Source: Cedecea sp000277545
Lineage (GTDB): Bacteria; Pseudomonadota; Gammaproteobacteria; Enterobacterales; Enterobacteriaceae
Strand: one strand, 5' to 3'
Assembly: GCA_050847315.1 (NCBI GenBank)
Contig: CP193791.1
Length of the DNA stretch: 64,000 bases
The translations under genes and the position numbers were made by a program. The notes beneath the pieces are model-generated. The model saw only the letters and a program-made list of their open reading frames with translations, had not been told where the DNA came from and searched no databases. Position 1 is the stretch's first letter. Each line of letters opens with the position of its first letter. Below, piece after piece: positions 26,071 to 35,046 of this stretch.

Positions 26071-27045
26071 TTAACGCGGGCCGATGAGGTACTCGGCGTA
26101 GCGGCTGATATCGACGTTGCCGCCGCTGATGATAATCCCGATTCGCTTCCCGCGCAGGCTCTCTTTCATTCCGCGCGCGGCGGCAAAGCCAAGGCAGCCC
26201 GTCGGCTCGACCACCATTTTCATCCGCTCGGCGAAAAACTTCATCGAATCGATCAGCTCTTCATCAGTGGCGGTGAAAATGTCGTCCACGTTCTGGCAAA
26301 TCATCTGGAAGGTATAGTCCCCGAGGAAGGTGGTTTGTGCGCCGTCGGCGATAGTTTTGGGCGTATCAATCCGCACAATTTGTCGATGCCGGAGTGACTG
26401 CTGGGCATCGTTCCCGGCTTCCGGCTCCACGCCGTAGACTTTGCAGTTGGGGGAAAGGTGGCGCGCCGCCAGCGAACAGCCGGAAATCAACCCGCCGCCG
26501 CCCAGGCAGACAAACAGTGCGTCCAGCTCGCCAACTTCGTCGAACAGCTCTTTCGCCGCGGTGCCCTGGCCGGCAATGACGTGCGGGTGATCGTAAGGCG
26601 GGATCAGCGTCAGGCCATATTTGTCAGCCAGATCTTTGCCGATTTGCTGGCGGTCTTCGGTGTAGCGGTTATAGAGAATGACTTTGCCGCCGTATTCGCG
26701 CGTGGCGGCAATTTTAGCCGCCGGGGCATCTTCCGGCATCACGATGGTGGCCGGGATCCCCAGCAGCCTTGCGGAGAGCGCAATCGCCTGGGCGTGGTTC
26801 CCGGAGGAGAAGGCCACCACGCCAGCTTTTTTTTGCTCCGGCGTAAACTGAGCGAGAGCGTTCATGGCCCCACGGAACTTAAACGCCCCCATTCGCTGGT
26901 AGTTTTCGCACTTGAAAAAGACTTCGGCACCAAACTCTTCATTCACGGTACGGGACGTCATGACCGGGGTGCGGTTGGCATGGCCTGCAATGCGCTGAGC
27001 CGCCGCGACCACATCTTCATAAACAGGGAGAACTAATTCACTCAT
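26071..27045 (-). CDS. PLP-dependent threonine/3-hydroxyaspartate dehydratase
   Basis: 324-residue fold-type II PLP enzyme. PLP-lysine in YQRMGAFKFRGAMNAL, substrate loop VAFSSGNHAQAIALSARL, and phosphate-binding glycine loop VCLGGGGLISGCSLAA. Size and loops fit the serine racemase/threo-3-hydroxyaspartate ammonia-lyase branch rather than biosynthetic IlvA: there is no ACT domain. The likely reaction releases ammonia from a beta-hydroxy amino acid and gives a 2-oxo acid. The RidA gene next door would remove the reactive enamine intermediate. Exact substrate is inferred. Confidence 0.87.
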   Translation of the reverse strand: MSELVLPVYEDVVAAAQRIAGHANRTPVMTSRTVNEEFGAEVFFKCENYQRMGAFKFRGAMNALAQFTPEQKKAGVVAFSSGNHAQAIALSARLLGIPATIVMPEDAPAAKIAATREYGGKVILYNRYTEDRQQIGKDLADKYGLTLIPPYDHPHVIAGQGTAAKELFDEVGELDALFVCLGGGGLISGCSLAARHLSPNCKVYGVEPEAGNDAQQSLRHRQIVRIDTPKTIADGAQTTFLGDYTFQMICQNVDDIFTATDEELIDSMKFFAERMKMVVEPTGCLGFAAARGMKESLRGKRIGIIISGGNVDISRYAEYLIGPR

Positions 27046-27068
27046 TTTGCCACCTTTAAACGGTTGTC

Positions 27069-27458
27069 TTATTCAGAGAGCGCCACGGCTTCAATTTCGA
27101 GCGCCGCGCCGTAATGGAGTTGTGCCACGCCGGCCACCGCGCGAGAAGGGCGATGCTGACCGATCCACGCCGCATAAATGCTGTTAAACAGCGGCCAGAG
27201 GTTGATATCAGTGATGTACACCCGTACGGAGACAAGATGTTGTTTTGTCACGCCCGCGCAGGCCAGGCAAGATTCAATATTCTGCAGCACCAGTTGAGCC
27301 TGTTCTTCGAAGGGCGCTTCGCAGCGAGGCGTGCCGTCCGCCGCCACGGGAAGCTGACCGGAAATAAACACCAAACCGCCTGCAGTGGCGGTATGGGAAT
27401 AGTGCCCCACGGGGGCAGGAACCTGTTCGATATTGCGCAGCGTAATGTTCGGGGCCAT
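27069..27458 (-). CDS. RidA family enamine/imine deaminase
   Basis: About 129 residues from the ATG at 27458 (GAGAGGATAC site). RidA/YjgF signatures are HTATAGGLVFISGQLPVAAD, a QLVLQNIESCLACAG helix and the C-terminal RAVAGVAQLHYGAALEIEAV, where the usual active-site Arg is in P-S-R-A-V. The protein hydrolyses enamines/imines released by PLP dehydratases, which fits the gene 23 bp downstream in the same operon. First gene of the three-gene unit. Confidence 0.88.
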   Translation of the reverse strand: MAPNITLRNIEQVPAPVGHYSHTATAGGLVFISGQLPVAADGTPRCEAPFEEQAQLVLQNIESCLACAGVTKQHLVSVRVYITDINLWPLFNSIYAAWIGQHRPSRAVAGVAQLHYGAALEIEAVALSE

Positions 27459-27666
27459 GTATCCTCTCAAGCGCGGTCAGATTTAGACAAACAATCTATA
27501 TCTGGACTAAATGTCGATCAAGAGGTTTTCAACATGGAAAGCAGCAAGGGGGATAGGGGTGAACTGGCAGGGAGGAGAAAGCCCGGATCGCGGCCGTTAG
27601 GGCGGGAAATGCCAATGTGTTACTATAATAAAAAACGGGGTCTTAAGGGTTAGGGATTATAACTAT

Positions 27667-28113
27667 ATGAGATTTTATGGCATTGAATATCTACAAACGC
27701 AGTCTAATATTAATGATTATTTAAAATACATCATTATATTTAGTACTTTATTTATCCTGATCGTTTTTTTTAGCCTGTACATGCGTCATCGCTTACAAAC
27801 TAAATATCGAGATCTAACAATTATAGTATTTTTATTTTTACTCTTCATTTCGGGTGTTCAGTATGCAGATTATACTGACAGTCAAAATATACACTCTCAA
27901 TCATCACAAATGGTGAGTTTTGTTAAATTGCTATCAAAAGAAAAAGAAGTGGGTATGGATTCTATATTTTCAAACTCAGTTCAGCTCTCGGATGGCATCA
28001 TCATTAAAATTAATGATCTTTACTATCGCGTCAATTTAAGCCCGGATCAAAAAACATATAGTTTAGTTGAGGTGTCGTTAGTAAACCCAGGCATAGAAAT
28101 CATAAAAAACTGA
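27667..28113 (+). CDS. DUF3290 family membrane protein
   Basis: 148 residues with two N-terminal membrane segments (YLKYIIIFSTLFILIVFFSL and LTIIVFLFLLFISGVQY) and an extracytoplasmic C-terminal domain. It matches the DUF3290 layout, and its partner 9 bp downstream is DUF421, the pairing well known from Firmicutes. The gene is strikingly AT-rich compared with its GC-rich neighbours, a sign of acquisition. Function unknown. Confidence 0.8.
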   Translation: MRFYGIEYLQTQSNINDYLKYIIIFSTLFILIVFFSLYMRHRLQTKYRDLTIIVFLFLLFISGVQYADYTDSQNIHSQSSQMVSFVKLLSKEKEVGMDSIFSNSVQLSDGIIIKINDLYYRVNLSPDQKTYSLVEVSLVNPGIEIIKN

Positions 28114-28122
28114 GGAACAGAA

Positions 28123-28758
28123 ATGATAATTTATACGCCGATCATGATAAAATTGGGCTTGGGAATACTGTGTCTGATTATTCAAATAAATCTCATGGGG
28201 AAGGGCAATCTGGCGCCTTCATCCGCAATGGATCAGGTTCAAAACTATGTGCTCGGGGGGATTATCGGTGGCGTAATTTATAATGAATCGATAACAGTAC
28301 TGCAGTTTGTTTTGGTGTTAATTATATGGACCTTCCTCGTCTTTGTCCTTAAGTTTTTAAAAGAGAATAATCGACTAGTTAAAAGAATTATTGATGGCAA
28401 ACCAATCACCCTGGTACATAATGGCAGTGTCAATGTTAGGGAGTGTTTACGCAATGGTGTTTCTGCGAATGATTTGATGTTCAAGTTAAGGGCGAATGGT
28501 ATTTATGAAATAGAACAATTGAAGCGAGTAGTTCTCGAGCAGAATGGGCAATTAACCATTATACAAAGTGGTGATGAGAATATACGCTACCCAATTATAG
28601 TTGATGGTTTAGCTAACCATGATTTGCTCGAAATCCTTAACAAGGACAACGCCTGGTTAGAAAATGAAGTTATCAAGCAAGGCTTTAATAAAATTAGCGA
28701 AGTCTATTTGGGCGAGTATCTCTCGGGCAGGATTAATTTATACGGATATGAAAAGTAG
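28123..28758 (+). CDS. DUF421 (YetF-like) membrane protein
   Basis: 211 residues. Three N-terminal membrane segments (IMIKLGLGILCLIIQINLMG, YVLGGIIGGVIYN, VLQFVLVLIIWTFLVFVLKF) precede a soluble domain with IDGKPITLVHNGSVNVRECL, ISANDL-like VSANDLMFKLRANGIYEIEQ and VVLEQNGQLTI, hallmarks of DUF421/YetF. These resemble spore and envelope proteins of Bacillus. A second extracytoplasmic repeat ends the protein. Probably works with the DUF3290 product; strongly AT-rich like it. The gene before it carries the likely promoter. Confidence 0.85.
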   Translation: MIIYTPIMIKLGLGILCLIIQINLMGKGNLAPSSAMDQVQNYVLGGIIGGVIYNESITVLQFVLVLIIWTFLVFVLKFLKENNRLVKRIIDGKPITLVHNGSVNVRECLRNGVSANDLMFKLRANGIYEIEQLKRVVLEQNGQLTIIQSGDENIRYPIIVDGLANHDLLEILNKDNAWLENEVIKQGFNKISEVYLGEYLSGRINLYGYEK

Positions 28759-28834
28759 TCGCCAAAATCAAGCTCTTTACCTACTGGATTATAGATAAAG
28801 TAAATGTGTTTCATCCTTTAACTATCACTCTAAA

Positions 28835-28857
28835 AACCCCACCGCATGGGTGGGGTT
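28835..28857 (-). terminator. Terminator of the class C acid phosphatase gene
   Basis: A 9-bp stem AACCCCACC/GGTGGGGTT with a GCATG loop. On the minus strand it is followed by a run of five T, fitting termination of the leftward phosphatase gene; it may also stop rightward transcription. Confidence 0.82.
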
Positions 28858-28867
28858 GCCAGAAAAC

Positions 28868-29674
28868 TTATTTCCCGGACCAGGTACGCAGTGCGTTTTC
28901 GCGCGCTTCGGCCTGCTGGGCAGTATTCAGCTTGTAGTAATTTGGCGCTAAAGCACCTTCCCAGTCGCCGTACATTGGGTTCGGCAGCACAATGAACTGG
29001 GTGCCAAACTTGCCGCGGTTATCGCTGGCAAACTGCTGACGCTGGGACTGATCCTTGTGGTAAGTCGCTTTGCCAAAGTCATTCAGGTTGTCGCCGATGT
29101 ACATCACTACGTCATAGCCTTCGGCTTTGATCGCATCGAAACGGGCCTGCTTGTTGGAGCTGTCGGTTTTCAGGCGCACGGTTTTGTCGCTCACGCCGGT
29201 AAAGCCCAGAGCTTTCATGTTGGCGACGGTGGCGTCAAAGTCTTTGCTGTCGCGGTTGGACACATAGAACATCGTGCCGCCGTGGCTGTTCACGTAGTTA
29301 GCAAAATCCACCGCGCCCGGGACGGCCAGCGCCTGGCGAGCCTGAGTCCACTGGGACCAGGTTTTGTCGTCAAACGCTTTGTTGTTTTTGGCCTGCCACG
29401 CGCTGTAGGCGCTATTGTCGAGCATGGTTTCATCCAGATCGACGATAACGGCCCGCTTAGCGTTACCCTGTTTAGCGGATTGATCCCACGCGGCGCGAGC
29501 GCTGTTAAACGACTGGTACGCCAGCGCGCGGTATTCGCCGGATTGCTGGAACCAGTCCACCGCCATCACTGTCTGGCTCGCCAGTTTTTGATCCGCCGCC
29601 TGCTGCTGATTTGCACAACCAGTCAGGCTGACCAGCACCAGCGCTACCGCGCCACCCAATAAACTTTTCTTCAT
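28868..29674 (-). CDS. Class C acid phosphatase lipoprotein (e(P4) family 5'-nucleotidase)
   Basis: 268 residues from the ATG at 29674 (AAGGACATAAAA). A lipoprotein signal ends in L-T-G-C (Cys20). The HAD-type catalytic motif is VIVDLDETMLDN, with Asp79 and Asp81; FYVSNRDSKDF is motif II and YIGDNLNDFG the acidic motif. Class C enzymes such as Haemophilus e(P4) dephosphorylate nucleotides and NMN at the outer membrane, releasing nucleosides for uptake. It is divergent from an exported Ppx/GppA gene; the spacer of about 175 bp holds both promoters. Confidence 0.9.
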   Translation of the reverse strand: MKKSLLGGAVALVLVSLTGCANQQQAADQKLASQTVMAVDWFQQSGEYRALAYQSFNSARAAWDQSAKQGNAKRAVIVDLDETMLDNSAYSAWQAKNNKAFDDKTWSQWTQARQALAVPGAVDFANYVNSHGGTMFYVSNRDSKDFDATVANMKALGFTGVSDKTVRLKTDSSNKQARFDAIKAEGYDVVMYIGDNLNDFGKATYHKDQSQRQQFASDNRGKFGTQFIVLPNPMYGDWEGALAPNYYKLNTAQQAEARENALRTWSGK

Positions 29675-29851
29675 TTTTATGTCCTTAGCCTTGCTTTTAT
29701 CATTAACGCCATTGATACCTGCCGGCCTCTGCACTGAACAATGCAGTGACTTTTTCTAACAAAATCAGCAGGTATTGTTAAAAAGTGTTTTACCGAATAT
29801 TAAAGCTACGTTATCAATAGCTTTTTAATGGATCGACAGTGGATACTCAAT

Positions 29852-30871
29852 ATGACAAAAATATTTCGACGCAATTTTTTTTCCCTGATGGTGGTAGCGG
29901 CATTACCGGGCGTGAGCGTTGCTGCCCACGCAGCTGGCTGTGAAGAGACCAGGGCGGGCATCGACATGGGCTCCGGCACCACCAAGCTGGTGGTCGCCAA
30001 AGTGGATACCTGCCAGCAGCGCATCAACAAAGTGTTGTTCGAGGATCAGCGTCCAATCGGTTTTAACGAAGATTTATCCAAATCTGCAGATAACACTCTC
30101 AGCCCAGCGATTCAACAGCAGGGGCAGACGGCGCTGCGCGAGCTAGCTGCAGAGGCCGCCCGCTATCATCCTGCTCGTTTTAACGGCGTGGCTACCGCTG
30201 TTTTTCGCAGCGCGTCTAACGCCCAGCAGACGATCGATGCCTTCAACCGTGCTGCTCCGGTGAATCTAAAAATTATTACTCAGGAACAAGAGGCCGAGCT
30301 GGGCTTCCTGTCCGCCAAAGCCTCGATGCCCGTGCCGCTGCCAGACGATCAGATGGTGGTCTGGGACATTGGCGGCGGGTCGATGCAAATGACGACCTGG
30401 CTGCAAAAACACGACAAATGGCAGCCGGAGATTTACCAGGGCAAGCTGGCCTCCGTCACGCTGAAGAACTACATCATCGACGTGGTGAAAAACAAAGATT
30501 TGCATGATGCCAGCTCGCCAAATCCGATTGGTTCCCTGCGTGACGGCGTGCTGCGTTTTGTTCGCTTCTATGCCACCACCCACGTCAGCCCGGAGATGAA
30601 ACAGGCGCTGGCTAAGCGTACCGTCGTGGGTATCGGTGGGGTGCATGACTTCTCCGTCAGCAAGCAGCTCAATGAAAAGGTTTACACCCTCGCCGATCTA
30701 CAAAAATCTTCCGCCAGCCAGGTCTGGAAAGGGGATTCAGAGCTGCGCGGGGATTACCGGGCCACGGACGTCAGCAACCTGCTACTGGTTCAGGGCTATA
30801 TGGAAGCCCTGAAAATCCCTCAGGTAACCGTGGTGAAGGCCAACCTCGTTCAGGGCGTGCTGATTCAGTAA
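29852..30871 (+). CDS. Exported Ppx/GppA-family phosphatase
   Basis: About 339 residues. The N-terminus MTKIFRRNFFSLMVVAALPG continues to A-H-A-A-G and reads as a signal peptide. That is unusual, since Ppx and GppA are cytosolic. The fold's phosphate loops are present: AGIDMGSGTTKLVVAK (phosphate-1), VWDIGGGSMQMTTW (phosphate-2), and TAVFRSASNA plus EAELGF, matching the E-A-E-x motif. The product lacks the long C-terminal HD domain of E. coli Ppx. A role in polyphosphate or pentaphosphate hydrolysis in the periplasm is inferred from the family. An ATG at 29828 is an alternative start, but it would place charged residues before the signal. Confidence 0.82.
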   Translation: MTKIFRRNFFSLMVVAALPGVSVAAHAAGCEETRAGIDMGSGTTKLVVAKVDTCQQRINKVLFEDQRPIGFNEDLSKSADNTLSPAIQQQGQTALRELAAEAARYHPARFNGVATAVFRSASNAQQTIDAFNRAAPVNLKIITQEQEAELGFLSAKASMPVPLPDDQMVVWDIGGGSMQMTTWLQKHDKWQPEIYQGKLASVTLKNYIIDVVKNKDLHDASSPNPIGSLRDGVLRFVRFYATTHVSPEMKQALAKRTVVGIGGVHDFSVSKQLNEKVYTLADLQKSSASQVWKGDSELRGDYRATDVSNLLLVQGYMEALKIPQVTVVKANLVQGVLIQ

Positions 30872-30883
30872 CGTCTCATGCTT

Positions 30884-30914
30884 CAGGCGACGGCGATTTT
30901 CGTGCCGCCGCCTG
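30884..30914. terminator. Imperfect hairpin between convergent genes
   Basis: CAGGCG-A-CGGC pairs with GCCG-C-CGCCTG around a 9-nt loop. It lies between the Ppx/GppA and MFS genes but has no clear T-run, so termination is uncertain. Confidence 0.4.
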
Positions 30915-30919
30915 GGGCA

Positions 30920-32131
30920 CTAACCGCGTTTTTGCTGCCCGATCAGATGAATGATTAGCCCGATAAGGCTAAGCCCACCGCCCAGCATCGAAGCCAGTTC
31001 CCAGCCGCCGAGTCGCCACATCAGGCTCGCGCCCCAGGATCCCAGCGCGCCGCCGATAAACATGCCGCTCATAAAGACCGTATTGATACGGCTGCGGGCT
31101 TCCGGCCTCAGGGCATAGATCACGTGCTGGTTAGAGATCAGCGCCGACTGCTCGCCCAGATCCATCAGGATGATGCCAATCACCAGCCCGGTGAGCGAAG
31201 TCCACAGCCCCAGCACCGCAAACGAGATAACCATCACCAGCGCCCCAAGCCCGATGACGGTATACGGTCCCCGGCGGTCGGCAATTCGCCCGGCAAGCGG
31301 CGCAACCAGGATGCCTACGGCACCCACAATGCCCATCAGACCGGCGACGTCTGCGCCAAGATGAAACGCGGCATGGAGCTGCAAGGCCAGAATGGTCCAC
31401 AGGCCGATGAACGAGCCAAACAGCGCGGCCTGAATCCAGGTCGCCCGACGCAGCAGCGGTTCTTCCCGCCACAGAGAAACCAGCGAGCGCATCAGGGTCA
31501 TGTAGCTCTGTTTATTACCGGACGTGTGGTGCGGCAGGGTAAAGAACAGCATCAGCCAGCCGAAAGCAGTTGCCACAGCACCGAGCCAGAAGGTCGCTCG
31601 CCAGCCCCAGTGATCGCCGCTAAAACCGCCCACGGCCCGGCCAAGCAGTATGCCGCACAACACGCCGCTCATTACCGTGCCGACCACCTGTCCACGGCGT
31701 TCCGGTTTAGCCAGCTCGGCGGCGAACGGCACTATTTGCTGGGCCACGGAGCCGGTTACGCCCACCGCAGCGGAGGCAATAATAATTGTGACAACATTGG
31801 GCGCTAAGGCCAGGCACGCCAGCGCTACCGCCAGCCCCGCAGACTGGCAAAGGATCAGCGTGCGGCGGTTAATCTTGTCGCCCAGCGGTACAAGCAAGAA
31901 CAAACCAAAGGCAAACCCAAGCTGCGTTGCCGTCGGCGCAAGGCTGACCAGCGCAAGCTGCCCCGGAAACGCCTGCTGAAGCAGTTCCAGCAGCGGCTGG
32001 TTGTAGTAGACATTGGCAACGAAAACCCCGCAGGCCAGCGCCATGATCAGCAGCAGACTGGAGGTTAAAGGCGAATTCTTTTCCGCCTCGGGCGGACGAT
32101 TCAGGGTGATGCTCAGGGGATTCTCCGACAT
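30920..32131 (-). CDS. MFS transporter (DHA1-like)
   Basis: 403 residues, 12 predicted membrane segments. Near the N-terminus is LACGVFVANVYYNQPLLELL, characteristic of a widespread enterobacterial MFS group. Motif A-like loops are PLGDKINRRTLIL and GRIADRRGPYTVIG. Substrate unknown, probably small-molecule efflux. It is divergent from the large winged-helix/ATPase regulator at 32240, whose 108-bp spacer suggests direct control. Confidence 0.86.
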   Translation of the reverse strand: MSENPLSITLNRPPEAEKNSPLTSSLLLIMALACGVFVANVYYNQPLLELLQQAFPGQLALVSLAPTATQLGFAFGLFLLVPLGDKINRRTLILCQSAGLAVALACLALAPNVVTIIIASAAVGVTGSVAQQIVPFAAELAKPERRGQVVGTVMSGVLCGILLGRAVGGFSGDHWGWRATFWLGAVATAFGWLMLFFTLPHHTSGNKQSYMTLMRSLVSLWREEPLLRRATWIQAALFGSFIGLWTILALQLHAAFHLGADVAGLMGIVGAVGILVAPLAGRIADRRGPYTVIGLGALVMVISFAVLGLWTSLTGLVIGIILMDLGEQSALISNQHVIYALRPEARSRINTVFMSGMFIGGALGSWGASLMWRLGGWELASMLGGGLSLIGLIIHLIGQQKRG

Positions 32132-32239
32132 GATTTTTCTCTCTGGGAATGACGAGTCCTGATGCTGAATGATTGTCCGCCCGCAATCTTTGCCCTAGAA
32201 TTTCAGACTTCTGAAATCACCTGAAAAGCGACCGTTCTT

Positions 32240-34924
32240 ATGCCTGCCGACGAGCCCCAACTCCGCTCAGAAAGAGATGACGACATGGTGGTCTTTGGCC
32301 GCTATCAGCTGTTTCCCGATTTGGGATTGCTGCTCAGGGACGGCGTTCGGCTGGAGCCGGGCGAGCGGGCAATGGCCGTGCTCCGGCTGCTGGTCAGCGA
32401 AGCGGGGCAGGTGGTGACCAAAGAGACGCTGCTGGCCACCGTCTGGCCAAAAGAGATCGTCGAAGAGAATAATCTGCAGGCGCAAATCTCCGCTTTGCGC
32501 AAAATTTTTGGTCCCGACCGCAATTTGATTACCACGGTGTTTGGCCGGGGCTACTGCTTTACCGCCACGGTGAATAAACTGCAGGCGGCCACGTCGGCTC
32601 TGCCTGTCATCACCTCTTCAACGGCATTACCTCGTCCCCGTTCGCCGCTGATAGGGCGTGAAAGGGAGCTGGGTGAAATCAGAAAACGGCTGATCGAGCA
32701 TACTATTTGCACGCTGGCGGGCCCGGCGGGCATCGGCAAAACCCGGCTATTGCTGGAAGTTGCTCGCGAATCCGCCAGTCTTTATCCCGATGGCGTCTTT
32801 TTTGCCGACCTGTCCAGCCTGAACGCCGGATCAGATCCAGCCCCAGTTTTGCGGGCGGCACTGGCCGGTATTCGTGGCGCGGGGCCGTCGCAGCCACGCC
32901 CCGCGCTGCTGGTGATTGATAACTGTGAGCATCTGTCGGACGCCTGCGCCAGGGAAATTGAGCATCTACTACAGCGAAACGAATTACTGAGCATTTTGCT
33001 CACCAGCCAGTCTCCGCTGGGGATTGAAGGGGAGCAGGTTTACCGCGTTGGGCCGCTGACTTTGCCGCCAGCGCAACTGGCCGCCAGCGAGGCGCAAAGT
33101 TTTAGCGCGGTTGAGTTTCTGGTACAGCGCATTCAAGCGGTGGATTACGCGTTCCGCCTGAGCGAAGAGAATATCGGGCCGATCCTGGCGCTCTGCCGGT
33201 TGCTGGATGCCGTACCGCTGGCGCTGGAAATTGTGGCTGCTCGCGTTGCCAACCTGGGACCGGATGCCGTGCTGGCCGACCTGAGCGGGCGGGAGACGTT
33301 ACCGGAAACGCCGGGAGTGACGGCTTCCCGGCACAGAACGCTGGCCGAGGCGCTGGACTGGAGTTATCGATTACTTACGGCTGAAGAACAGCGAGTGTTT
33401 CATGCCCTGGCGGTGTTTCCCGGTGAATTTGACCTTGCCGCCGCGAAAGGATTGTTAGATCAGCAAGAGGTCAGCGACGTGGTGGCCAGCATGGTGGCGA
33501 AATCCCTGCTGGTTTTGCAGGCGGGCACGCGCCCGGCCAGGTATCGCTATCTCAACATTGTGCGCACCTACGCTCGCCGGACGCTGGCCCCAAATAGCAC
33601 CCCGTATTTTCTTCGCCATGCACAACTTGTGGCCGACAGCATGGTGCGGGCAAAAGTTGCCTGGGCCGAAGAGTCCAGTCCGCAGTGGCGCCGTCAGTAT
33701 GGCTATTTAATTGACGATCTCCGTGCGGCGGCAGACTGGTGTTTTGGTGTGGGTCAAAACGCTCCGCTGGGACGCAGTATTCTCGCTAACGCCACGCCGT
33801 TCTGGATCCAGCTTTCGCTCCACGGCGAGTGCCGCCAGCGGATTACCGCCGCAATTAACGATTCGCACAATGGTCAGGCCACGCCGCGCGAAGAGATGCT
33901 AATGCAGGCCGCGCTGGGCTCGGCGCTGGGCTGGGCGCAGGGGCCCATTGAAGAAAACGGCCAGGCCTGGCGGCGAACCGGGGAGATTGCCAGCACGCTT
34001 GGCGATGTGGAAATGCAATTACAGTCCGAGTACGGGCTGTGGCTGTATCACCTGCGCAGTGGCCGTTACGCCGATGCCGCAGAGAACGGCAAAAAAATGG
34101 CTGAACTGGCGACACAAACCGGTGATTACGGCGCGCTATTAACCGCCCGTCGCCTGGCAGGCACCGCGCTGCATTTTTCCGGCGAGCAACAGGCCGCGCT
34201 CAGCGAAATTCAGGCTTTGCTGGATCGCACCGTGGATGATGACAGCCAGAGAGCGCCTTTCCGCTTTGGGCTGGATCAGCGCGTGGCGGGCTGGGCTTTC
34301 CTGGTGCGGGCCCTGTGGGTGACTGGCGATGTGGCGAAAGCCAGAAGAGCGGCGCAGCTGGCGGTGGAAGAAGCCCGGGCGCTGGATCATGCCTGTTCGC
34401 TGTGTGCGGCCCTCGCGGAAGGCACCTGCACGCTGGCGGCCTTCACCGGAGATACCGCTGGCGTGCTACAGGTAGCCTCGCAGGTTGAGGCCATCGCCCT
34501 GGAACACGGCCTGGGCTTCTGGCGGCTTTATGCGGCCGCTTTTACCTTTTGGGGCAGGCTTCGCCAGCAGCCTGAAACGGTACTTCCCCAGCAGATCCTC
34601 GCCATGCTTACCCGGCTGCGGGATAACGGTTTTGATCCCGCTTATTCACTTTTTCTGTCTGATTTCGCCGCCGCGCTGGCGCAAAAAGGCCAGCCAGAGG
34701 TAGCCGAAGCGATGATCGCCGAGCGGCTGTCCGCGCTTGACGTCAACCAGTCACTCTGGAACCTGCCCGAGCTGATGCGGGTTCAGGCGCACATTCGTTA
34801 CGGCGGCCAACCAGAATATGGCCTGGAACTCAGCATGGCGCTGCAATCTGCGCTGCTGCTGGCACAAACCCAGACGGCCAAAGGCTGGATCCAGCGCATA
34901 GAAACCGATCTGCGTCAGCTGTGA
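32240..34924 (+). CDS. Large winged-helix transcriptional regulator with ATPase and TPR-like domains
   Basis: 894 residues. Residues ~15-100 form an OmpR-type winged helix (LLVSEAGQVVTKETLLATVW, EENNLQAQISALRKIFG, TVFGRGYCF). A STAND/NB-ARC-like ATPase follows with Walker A GPAGIGKT (161-168) and Walker B ALLVIDNCEH near residue 225. PLALEIVAARVANLG is a downstream STAND-type motif, and a long helical TPR-like C-terminus fills residues ~480-890. This layout (COG3903-like) resembles MalT-like inducible regulators with a different DNA-binding domain. Likely target is the divergent MFS gene; the ligand is unknown. Confidence 0.85.
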   Translation: MPADEPQLRSERDDDMVVFGRYQLFPDLGLLLRDGVRLEPGERAMAVLRLLVSEAGQVVTKETLLATVWPKEIVEENNLQAQISALRKIFGPDRNLITTVFGRGYCFTATVNKLQAATSALPVITSSTALPRPRSPLIGRERELGEIRKRLIEHTICTLAGPAGIGKTRLLLEVARESASLYPDGVFFADLSSLNAGSDPAPVLRAALAGIRGAGPSQPRPALLVIDNCEHLSDACAREIEHLLQRNELLSILLTSQSPLGIEGEQVYRVGPLTLPPAQLAASEAQSFSAVEFLVQRIQAVDYAFRLSEENIGPILALCRLLDAVPLALEIVAARVANLGPDAVLADLSGRETLPETPGVTASRHRTLAEALDWSYRLLTAEEQRVFHALAVFPGEFDLAAAKGLLDQQEVSDVVASMVAKSLLVLQAGTRPARYRYLNIVRTYARRTLAPNSTPYFLRHAQLVADSMVRAKVAWAEESSPQWRRQYGYLIDDLRAAADWCFGVGQNAPLGRSILANATPFWIQLSLHGECRQRITAAINDSHNGQATPREEMLMQAALGSALGWAQGPIEENGQAWRRTGEIASTLGDVEMQLQSEYGLWLYHLRSGRYADAAENGKKMAELATQTGDYGALLTARRLAGTALHFSGEQQAALSEIQALLDRTVDDDSQRAPFRFGLDQRVAGWAFLVRALWVTGDVAKARRAAQLAVEEARALDHACSLCAALAEGTCTLAAFTGDTAGVLQVASQVEAIALEHGLGFWRLYAAAFTFWGRLRQQPETVLPQQILAMLTRLRDNGFDPAYSLFLSDFAAALAQKGQPEVAEAMIAERLSALDVNQSLWNLPELMRVQAHIRYGGQPEYGLELSMALQSALLLAQTQTAKGWIQRIETDLRQL

Positions 34925-34941
34925 TCTTTCGATGAAATGCA

Positions 34942-34961
34942 AAGCGGCAGAAAAGCCGCTT
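34942..34961 (+). terminator. Probable terminator after winged-helix/ATPase gene
   Basis: AAGCGGC-AGAAAA-GCCGCTT, a 7-bp stem followed by a T-rich stretch broken by G and C (TGCTTGTTGCTCTT). Confidence 0.55.
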
Positions 34962-35046
34962 GCTTGTTGCTCTTACCGACATTAATCTCAAAATAAGATT
35001 TAAATAAAAATAACATTCATATTTAGAGATTTAAAAGGTGAGGGTT

